Below, piece by piece: positions 14,386 to 19,757 of a stretch of DNA of 19,757 nt. The notes beneath the pieces were generated by a model. It worked only from the letters and a program-made list of their open reading frames with translations, did not search any database and was not told where the DNA came from. Source of the DNA: Bathyarchaeum sp965602795 (GTDB taxonomy: Archaea; Thermoproteota; Bathyarchaeia; Bathyarchaeales; Bathyarchaeaceae). The DNA lies in contig CBFCZR010000013.1 in NCBI GenBank assembly GCA_965602795.1, positions 1 through 19,757 of the forward strand, given 5' to 3'. The position numbers were made by a program, and so were the translations under genes. Position 1 is the first letter of the stretch, and each line of letters opens with the position of its first letter.

Positions 14386-15257
14386 AAAGCTACGTTCTAT
14401 TCCTCGGATGCACAATACCTGCACGACAACCAAACTACGAACTGTCAGCAAGAAAAACTCTTGAAAAGCTAGGCGTCGAACTTGTAGACTTAGACAACTT
14501 CACTTGCTGTTGCCCTCCGCCCATCCAGTCTATTAATTTGGAAAGCAGCCAAGCCGTAGCAGCCTACAACATCTGCTTAGCCGAAGAAGCGGGATTGGAC
14601 ATTGTTGCCTTGTGTAACGGCTGTTTCGAGTCTCTTGCAATGGCTAACGCGGCCCTAAAGAAAGACAAGAAACTGAAGGCACACATTAACGAAATCCTAG
14701 CAGAAGTCGGTAAAGAGTTCAAGGGCACAATCGAAGTGAAACATTTCCTTCAAGTCCTGATGGAAGAAATTGGGCTTGAAAAAATCAAAGAAAAAGTCGT
14801 TAAGCCCCTAAGCAAACTGAAAGTAGCACCATTCTATGGATGCCACTCCCTTAGACCCAGCAAACTGCTACAGCTAGATGACCCTGAGCGACCAACAATC
14901 TTCGAAAACCTAATTGAGGCTCTGGGTGCAGAAAGCGTTGAGTACCGCGACAAGTTGAAGTGCTGTGGAGGTCTGCTGAAAGGCATCTCTGACGACACAG
15001 CACTTAGCCTCGCCAGAGACAAACTAGTAAAAACAACCAAGGCAGGCGCTGACTGCATCAGCACTCTATGTCCTTTCTGTTTCGTTGCCTTAGACATAGG
15101 ACAGCTCCAAGTGAAAGCGAAGTTCAAAGAGGTCTATGACATGCCGATCATTCACTATTCGGAACTTATTGCTTTGGCTCTGGGTGTAGCCCCTGAGGAG
15201 TTGGCGCTTAGAAGCCACAAGATAAAGGCCGATAAGGTTCTCGAAAAGCTCGCATAA
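14382..15257 (+). CDS. hdrB: Heterodisulfide reductase subunit B
   Basis: A 291-residue catalytic subunit. Two CCG-type cysteine sets, each for a noncubane [4Fe-4S] cluster, are complete: C10, C42-C43-C44, C78-x2-C81, and in the second half GC-H-S, KCCGG and CPFC. The first set has FTCCCPPP as in methanogen HdrB, with an extra third adjacent cysteine. In methanogens HdrB cleaves CoM-S-S-CoB; here no methanogenesis gene is visible, so the true disulfide is unknown. It overlaps hdrC by ATGA, with GGAG upstream (14370-14375 region) as ribosome binding site, and ends the operon. The C-terminus ends in a helical, lysine-rich tail (KIKADKVLEKLA). Confidence 0.93.
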   Translation: MKSYVLFLGCTIPARQPNYELSARKTLEKLGVELVDLDNFTCCCPPPIQSINLESSQAVAAYNICLAEEAGLDIVALCNGCFESLAMANAALKKDKKLKAHINEILAEVGKEFKGTIEVKHFLQVLMEEIGLEKIKEKVVKPLSKLKVAPFYGCHSLRPSKLLQLDDPERPTIFENLIEALGAESVEYRDKLKCCGGLLKGISDDTALSLARDKLVKTTKAGADCISTLCPFCFVALDIGQLQVKAKFKEVYDMPIIHYSELIALALGVAPEELALRSHKIKADKVLEKLA

Positions 15258-15270
15258 GCAACGAACATTC

Positions 15271-15307
15271 GCGGGTTTTTTTGCTCCCGCTACGTTTCTT
15301 TTTTCTT
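15271..15307 (+). terminator. Hairpin and T-rich stretch after hdrB
   Basis: GCGGG (15271-15275) pairs with CCCGC (15286-15290) around a ten-base loop that begins with seven T residues, followed by a second T-rich stretch (15296-15305). It lies just after the hdrB stop and before the GAPDH promoter, so it plausibly ends the Mvh-Hdr transcript. Confidence 0.5.
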
Positions 15308-15334
15308 GATTTTAAAGAATGCAATAAAGTTAAT

Positions 15335-15343
15335 ATTATATAA
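15335..15343 (+). promoter_or_regulatory. TATA box of the GAPDH-PGK unit
   Basis: ATTATATAA is a strong TATA element. A start about 25 bases downstream (around 15365) places the ribosome binding site AGGTGA (15369-15374) and ATG 15380 just inside a short leader. It also puts the alternative ATG at 15353 upstream of the transcript. Confidence 0.6.
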
Positions 15344-15379
15344 CTCATTACAATGCAATCCAGAATAAAGGTGACTAAA

Positions 15380-16390
15380 ATGGTGAATGCAGCAATAAAT
15401 GGATTTGGAAGAATTGGGAGGCTCCTTTACCGAGCAGCCCTTGAAACAGATGCAGACATAAACTTTGTAGCAGTAAACGACCTAACTGACGCCAAAACAT
15501 TAGCGCATCTACTGAAAAACGACACTGTCCACGGCAAATTCCCCTTCGATGTAAAAGTCAAAGAAGGAGCCCTTGTTGTTGACGGCAAAGAATTGAAAAT
15601 TTTGGCACAACCAGACCCCGCGAAACTACCTTGGAAAGAAATGGGCGTCTACGTAGCAGTTGAATCAACAGGAAGATTCAGAGCAAGAGACGCAGCCGCA
15701 AAACACTTGGAAGCCGGAGCAGAGAAAGTTCTTGTCTCCGCGCCGATGAGTCCCGCAACCAGCGCTGACCTGACAGTGGTTTACGGAGTAAATGATGACC
15801 TCTATGATCCGAAAGAGCATAACATAATCTCGTTGGCTTCATGCACTACTAACTGTTTGGCGCCAGCGGCAAAAGTTCTCAATGACACCTTTGGAGTCGA
15901 AAAAGGTCTCATGACTACAATTCATGCTGTAACCAATGATCAGAGACTTTTAGACATGCAACACAAGGACCTTAGGCGAGCCAGATCAGCAGCCTTCAAC
16001 ATGATTCCAACAACAACAGGCGCAGCCAAAGCAGTTGGTTTAGCCCTTCCCGTACTTAATGGAAAACTGAACGGCATGGCTATGCGTGTTCCAATACCCG
16101 ACGTCTCTATAGTTGACTTGGTGGCGGTACTGAAAAAAGAAACCACAGTAGATGAAGTCAACGCAGCGTTCAAGAAGGCAGCCGAAGGAAAACTGAAAGG
16201 CGTCCTAGCCTATAGTGAGGAGCCACTGGTTTCATCGGATTTGATAAACAATAGTAACTCAGCCATCGTAGACGGACCATTAACTATGGTCATGGGAAAC
16301 TTGGTTAAAGTCCTTGTCTGGTATGACAACGAGTGGGGCTACTCCGCTAAGATGGCACGGATGATCGAAAAAATCTGCAAGATGGCCTAA
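15380..16390 (+). CDS. gap: Glyceraldehyde-3-phosphate dehydrogenase, bacterial (class I) type
   Basis: A 336-residue enzyme, typical for bacterial GapA. NGFGRIGR (7-14) binds NAD, VNDLTD (32-37) is the Asp-containing loop usual for NAD-preferring enzymes, C155 in SCTTNC is the catalytic thiol, H182 in TIHAVTN its partner. RRARSAAFNMIPTTTGAAKA and YDNEWGYS are class I signatures. Archaeal class II GAPDH instead has a SCNTT-type active site, so this gene likely came from bacteria. It interconverts glyceraldehyde-3-phosphate and 1,3-bisphosphoglycerate with NAD and phosphate in glycolysis or gluconeogenesis. ATG 15380 is chosen over 15353 for its ribosome binding site and position relative to the TATA box. 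Phosphoglycerate kinase, the next step, follows 60 bp downstream. Confidence 0.95.
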   Translation: MVNAAINGFGRIGRLLYRAALETDADINFVAVNDLTDAKTLAHLLKNDTVHGKFPFDVKVKEGALVVDGKELKILAQPDPAKLPWKEMGVYVAVESTGRFRARDAAAKHLEAGAEKVLVSAPMSPATSADLTVVYGVNDDLYDPKEHNIISLASCTTNCLAPAAKVLNDTFGVEKGLMTTIHAVTNDQRLLDMQHKDLRRARSAAFNMIPTTTGAAKAVGLALPVLNGKLNGMAMRVPIPDVSIVDLVAVLKKETTVDEVNAAFKKAAEGKLKGVLAYSEEPLVSSDLINNSNSAIVDGPLTMVMGNLVKVLVWYDNEWGYSAKMARMIEKICKMA

Positions 16391-16450
16391 ACCGGAAAAC
16401 AACACAAATCTCAAATCCAACCCTTTTCCTTTTTTTAGATAGGTGATAAA

Positions 16451-17677
16451 ATGCCAAAATTCTTGACAATAGATGATTTCAATCTAAAAGATAAAACAGT
16501 CCTTGTGCGAGTGGACTTTAACTCGCCACTTGACCCAAAAACCAAGCAGATCATTAATGATAAAAGAATCCGCGCCCACGCAGACGCAACAATCAGCGAA
16601 CTGGTCAAAAAAGGCGCAAAAACCGTAATCTTAGCCCACCAAGGCAGACCTGGAGACGCAGACTTCATCCCCCTGAATCAGCATGCTGAGCTTCTCGGCA
16701 AAGCATTGAACATGCCCGTGAAGTATGTGGATGATGTTTTGGGAGAAGCTGCCCAGAATGCCATCAAGGCGTTGAAGAGCGGAGAAGTTCTGGTCTTAGG
16801 AAACGTTCGAGGTCTCCCATACGAGCAAAGTAAGGGGACTCCTGAGGAGCACGCTAAAACCGAGTTCGTGAAGAACTTGGCTCCTTTGGCAGACGTTTTC
16901 ATTAATGACGCGTTTGCTGCGGCTCACAGAGCTCACGTGTCAATGGTTGGTTTCACCGCTGTTTTGCCCAGTGCTGCTGGCAGAATAATGGAACGTGAAC
17001 TCAAGGCTTTGGGCAAGGTTCTGGAATCTCCTGAAAAACCCTCCGTCTTTGTGATTGGCGGAGCAAAAGGTGACGACTCGTTGGATATATCACGGTATGT
17101 GCTAAAGAATGACATAGCGGACCAAGTTCTAACTGGCGGTGTTATAGGCCACATTTTTCTGGTAGCCACCGGTGCGGACCTAGGGAAACCGAACATGCAG
17201 TTCTTGGAGAAGAAGGAACTGATGGGTCTAGTGCCGGGCATAAAGGAACTAATGAACCAATATCCCGGGGCGATTGTAGTTCCCGTGGATTTGGCTATGG
17301 AAGTGGACCAGAAACGAAAGGAGATAACTGTTGACGAACTCCCCACAGACTATCCAATCTTTGACATCGGAACAAAAACCGCAAAGAAATTCGCTGACAT
17401 AATACTGAAAGCCAAAACAATAGTGGTCAGTGGTCCCGTGGGCGTATTCGAGAATCCAGAGTTCAAGAAGGGCTCCCAAATTGTTCTTGAGGCGGTAGCA
17501 GATTCTGAGGGTTTCTCTCTTGTTGGCGGAGGACACACGGTCGCTGCCGTAGAAAAATTGGGATTAGCTGACAAAATGTCCTACGTGAGCACTGCAGGAG
17601 GCGCATTGATAGAGTTTCTCATGGGGAAGCAGCTGCCCGGAGTTGTTGCTCTGGAGAAGGCAGCCGCCAGAACCTAA
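16451..17677 (+). CDS. pgk: Phosphoglycerate kinase, archaeal type
   Basis: A 408-residue kinase. N-domain: VLVRVDFNSPLD (substrate site), AHQGRPG, GNVRGL, FINDAFAAAHRAHVS; C-domain: GGAKGDDSLD, GPVGVFENPEF, GGGHTVAAVE and STAGGALIE. AHQGRP in place of bacterial SHLGRP, the length near 408 and GGGHT point to the archaeal branch. It transfers phosphate between 1,3-bisphosphoglycerate and ADP, directly after the GAPDH step. The usual STGGGA nucleotide-binding loop reads STAGGA and the usual GGAKV reads GGAKG, small changes near the nucleotide site. AGGTGAT sits just upstream of ATG 16451, and the 60-bp gap to the GAPDH gene suggests one operon. A T-run follows the stop. Confidence 0.94.
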   Translation: MPKFLTIDDFNLKDKTVLVRVDFNSPLDPKTKQIINDKRIRAHADATISELVKKGAKTVILAHQGRPGDADFIPLNQHAELLGKALNMPVKYVDDVLGEAAQNAIKALKSGEVLVLGNVRGLPYEQSKGTPEEHAKTEFVKNLAPLADVFINDAFAAAHRAHVSMVGFTAVLPSAAGRIMERELKALGKVLESPEKPSVFVIGGAKGDDSLDISRYVLKNDIADQVLTGGVIGHIFLVATGADLGKPNMQFLEKKELMGLVPGIKELMNQYPGAIVVPVDLAMEVDQKRKEITVDELPTDYPIFDIGTKTAKKFADIILKAKTIVVSGPVGVFENPEFKKGSQIVLEAVADSEGFSLVGGGHTVAAVEKLGLADKMSYVSTAGGALIEFLMGKQLPGVVALEKAAART

Positions 17678-17680
17678 TTC

Positions 17681-17698
17681 TCCCCCTCTCTTTTTTTT
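17681..17698 (+). terminator. Pyrimidine tract and T-run after pgk
   Basis: TCCCCCTCTC followed by eight T residues begins four bases after the pgk stop. No stem is needed for archaeal oligo-T termination, and none is obvious. Confidence 0.5.
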
Positions 17699-17796
17699 GG
17701 ATAAGTTGTTCTGTTATTTTTTGTTTTGTAGCCAGATAGAGCTTTTTAGCAAAGCATATGTAACGCCTGTTAGCAGATTATTTTGGGTTTAATCTT

Positions 17797-18735
17797 GTGC
17801 TTGATGATCTCATAGTCCAGCTGTTAATCCTTGTTGCGTCATTAGTTGTTTTGGCTTTTTCTAGTCACTACACCATAAAAGCCATAGAGAAACTTATCGA
17901 GTTAACTGGCTTAAGCGAGATGTCTGCAGGATTTATCCTTCTCGCCACCTTAACTTCGGTGCCTGAAATAATTGTAGCACTCTTCGCCATTCTTGAAGGT
18001 GAAGCTGGAATAAGCATAGGCGATATTCTGGGCTCAAATGTGTTCAACATCGGAGCCGTTCTAGGAATATTAGGAATAATGGGATACCTCAAAACATGCT
18101 GCACAAACCTTTTGTCCGATCTTACCGACATCCTCTTCATCACGTCTTTGATTCCTCTTCTTCTGGTAATCTTTAATGTGGCAAGCCCAGTTGTCGGCAT
18201 AATCCTGTTGGCAACTTTTGTAGCCAACACATATTTCATGGCAAAAAAGAGGACACCTGCTGTTGAATCCAACGGGTTAGCAGCCCCTGCTGAAAGAGAA
18301 GGTAAAACAAAAGTTATTTTGATGTTGTTGGTTGCCTTGGCAGGTGTTATTGTGGCTGCTCGCCTCGTTGTTTCGTCCGGCATCAGCATTGCAGCCACTC
18401 TTGGGGCTCCGCCAATCTTGTTGGGGGCAAAAGTTCTTGCCATCGGCACCTCTCTTCCGGAGCTTAGCACCGATTTTACGGCTGTCAGAAGGGGGCGTGT
18501 TCACTTGGCAATCGGAGGAATCATCGGCTCTAACCTCACAAACCTTACTCTTGTTTTAGGAATAGTCCTTTTGGTTGCCCCCTTTGCAGTTGACATGGCA
18601 ATCTTCACAGAAATCCTTCCATTCCTTCTGATAACCACTGTGATATTCTGGCGTTTTCTCACCAGAGGCGGAATCTCCAAAATTGGTGGCGCAATACTGT
18701 TAGCAGCATACCTATTATTCCAAATAATCATCTGA
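17797..18735 (+). CDS. CaCA superfamily Na+/Ca2+ exchanger-like antiporter
   Basis: A 312-residue membrane protein with about ten helices in two inverted halves joined by a polar loop (KKRTPAVESNG, about residues 150-170). Alpha-1 repeat: LTSVPEIIVALFAI with GDILGSNVFNIGAVLGI. Alpha-2 repeat: GTSLPELSTDFTAVRRG with GGIIGSNLTNLTLVLGI. The Glu of each xPE motif and the Asn/Ser of GSN line the ion site in this family. It probably exchanges cytosolic Ca2+ for Na+ or H+, like YrbG-type proteins. A Thr-Ser-Val in the first half replaces the more usual GTSxPE. The start is GTG 17797; there is no clear ribosome binding site and the N-terminus begins directly with the first helix, so a slightly different start cannot be excluded. 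Confidence 0.88.
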   Translation: MLDDLIVQLLILVASLVVLAFSSHYTIKAIEKLIELTGLSEMSAGFILLATLTSVPEIIVALFAILEGEAGISIGDILGSNVFNIGAVLGILGIMGYLKTCCTNLLSDLTDILFITSLIPLLLVIFNVASPVVGIILLATFVANTYFMAKKRTPAVESNGLAAPAEREGKTKVILMLLVALAGVIVAARLVVSSGISIAATLGAPPILLGAKVLAIGTSLPELSTDFTAVRRGRVHLAIGGIIGSNLTNLTLVLGIVLLVAPFAVDMAIFTEILPFLLITTVIFWRFLTRGGISKIGGAILLAAYLLFQIII

Positions 18736-18783
18736 TTAGCTAGAATCAGCGGGTGCGCAGAAAAAGCTGATAACGTCGCCAAA

Positions 18784-18797
18784 AGCTATATTTATTA
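18784..18797 (+). promoter_or_regulatory. TATA-like element ahead of serB
   Basis: CTATATTTATTAA lies 60-70 bases ahead of the serB ATG. A transcript start near 18820 would leave a leader of about 35 bases holding GAGGGGAT at 18842-18849. A short inverted repeat (ATCAGC 18745-18750 with GCTGAT 18766-18771) lies upstream and may be part of the preceding gene's end. Confidence 0.4.
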
Positions 18798-18855
18798 ACT
18801 AAAGAGCGAGACTATTCGCTGATTTATGAAACCGCTATTTTGAGGGGATGCTGAC

Positions 18856-19757
18856 ATGTCCGAACCTTTCGTGGTGATTACAGCAACCGGAAAAGACAAA
18901 CCGGGGTTGACCACTGAGCTAACAGAATTAGTCGCCAAAGCGAAAGGGAACATCGTTGACATCGAAGCGTTCAGCATGAGGGGGCTCTTCGCAATCTTCA
19001 TGATAGTGGACTGCCGCGACATATCTATGCCATTCGAGAGTCTTAGAACTCAAATCATGGACATCGGAAAAAAGATAGGCTTAGACGTAAACATAGAACC
19101 CCTACCAGCAGGACGACGAAAGAGCGGCAAGAAACTTGTGCTCTTAACAACTCTTGGAAAGGACAGACCAGGTATCGTGGCAAAGATTTCTAGGTTTCTT
19201 TCTGAGAACAATGCGAACATTGAGCGGATACGGATGATCGCTTATGGAGAATTGAATGCCATGGAGATACTCATAGACATAAACGACATCACAGTTCCCC
19301 TCGAAGACTTCAAGGAAGCCTTGAACAGAGAATGCAAAGCGGTTGGACAGGACGTTGTTTTTCAGAAGGACACAGTTTTCCGGAGACCCAAGAGGCTGAT
19401 AGTCTTCGATGTAGACGGCACGCTAATCGACGCTGAGATGATCGACGAGCTGGCTAAGGCTGCTGGGGTCGGCGGAAAAGTCAGCGAAATCACCTCAAGA
19501 GCCATGGATGGGGAGATAGAGTTTAAGCAGGCGCTCAAAGAGAGAGTTCGGCTCCTGAAGGGCTTAGATGTCACGGTTCTCGAATCTATTGTCCAAAACT
19601 TGGATGTAACTCCTGGCGCTGAGGAACTGATAACCGCCCTCAAAGCCCTAGGCTACAAGGTAGCCCTTATTTCTGGAGGTTTCACTCAATTTGTTGAAAA
19701 GATCAAGGAAAAACTCGGCATCGACTATGTCTACGCCAACAAACTCGTAATTGAAGA
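18856..19757 (+). CDS. serB: Phosphoserine phosphatase SerB with two N-terminal ACT domains (3' truncated by window)
   Basis: Open frame of 300 codons to the window end with no stop. Residues 4-82 and 92-168 are two ACT domains, each opening with a T-x-G-K-D-[KR]-P-G motif; these usually bind amino acids such as serine. The HAD phosphatase domain starts at about 180 with VFDVDGTL (nucleophile D185, acid D187), followed by MDGEIEFKQALKERVRLLKG and ALISGGF, both close to SerB signatures, and the family's YANKL segment. It would dephosphorylate phosphoserine, the last step of serine synthesis. Canonical SerB motif I is DxDST; here it is DVDGT. GAGGGGAT is the ribosome binding site. The missing end should hold the DGxND-type motif. 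An alternative is another HAD phosphatase with the same ACT arrangement. Confidence 0.85.
   Translation, partial: MSEPFVVITATGKDKPGLTTELTELVAKAKGNIVDIEAFSMRGLFAIFMIVDCRDISMPFESLRTQIMDIGKKIGLDVNIEPLPAGRRKSGKKLVLLTTLGKDRPGIVAKISRFLSENNANIERIRMIAYGELNAMEILIDINDITVPLEDFKEALNRECKAVGQDVVFQKDTVFRRPKRLIVFDVDGTLIDAEMIDELAKAAGVGGKVSEITSRAMDGEIEFKQALKERVRLLKGLDVTVLESIVQNLDVTPGAEELITALKALGYKVALISGGFTQFVEKIKEKLGIDYVYANKLVIE

Noticed and set aside
15353..15379. Upstream ATG giving GAPDH nine extra residues
   Set aside because: It lies about ten bases after the TATA box, probably before the transcript start, while ATG 15380 has AGGTGA in front and gives the normal family N-terminus.
17868..18470. 200-codon open frame antisense to the Na+/Ca2+ exchanger
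   Set aside because: Antisense shadow of a gene with both CaCA repeats; the translation has no domain and no plausible start signal.
18745..18771. Inverted repeat ATCAGC/GCTGAT as terminator of the exchanger gene
   Set aside because: The loop is 15 bases and no T-run follows on the plus strand; too weak to list as a terminator.
1..19757. CRISPR arrays, tRNA or rRNA genes, insertion sequences
   Set aside because: I saw no direct-repeat array, no cloverleaf-like sequence in the short gaps and no transposase-like protein.

Overview
The window looks like part of an archaeal chromosome, most likely an anaerobic Thermoproteota lineage such as Bathyarchaeia; the lineage is inferred, not proven. 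Support comes from TATA-like elements about 25-30 bp ahead of plausible transcript starts, AGGTGAT-type ribosome binding sites, an archaeal-type phosphoglycerate kinase, a paired LipS1/LipS2-type lipoyl synthase instead of bacterial LipA, and an Mvh-Hdr hydrogenase/heterodisulfide reductase operon. No methyl-CoM reductase gene is present. There is no tRNA, rRNA, CRISPR array or insertion sequence that I can see, and no gene-free stretch exceeds about 180 bp.

Left part (1-4000): the C-terminal end of a P-type Ca2+ ATPase, a small two-helix membrane protein, a secreted coiled-coil protein with a C-terminal membrane anchor, and two biotin-synthase-like radical SAM genes. The two radical SAM genes point in different directions and flank a cysteine-rich YgbA-family protein.

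Middle part (4084-8890): an ABC-2 exporter pair, a TauE/SafE-type membrane protein, a stand-alone glycine-cleavage H-like lipoyl carrier, a 61-residue winged-helix protein, and an FAD disulfide reductase of the CoA-disulfide reductase/NADH oxidase family. The last two genes share an identical 12-bp promoter core. Hairpin plus T-run terminators separate several of these units.

Central operon (9034-15257): mvhG, mvhA, hdrA fused to an MvhD domain, hdrC and hdrB, joined by short gaps or ATGA overlaps. This is a complete gene set for an H2-oxidising, flavin-based electron-bifurcating complex that would reduce ferredoxin and a disulfide. The disulfide is unknown here. Its HdrA N-terminal domain has lost cysteines found in typical HdrA.

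Right part (15380-19757): a bacterial-type glyceraldehyde-3-phosphate dehydrogenase followed by an archaeal-type phosphoglycerate kinase, a Na+/Ca2+ exchanger family transporter, and the start of a phosphoserine phosphatase with two ACT domains that runs off the window end.

A possible theme is lipoyl and disulfide redox chemistry: lipoyl synthesis (LipS1/LipS2), a lipoyl carrier (H protein), a flavin disulfide reductase and a heterodisulfide reductase lie within 14 kb. The functional link between them is inference from proximity only.
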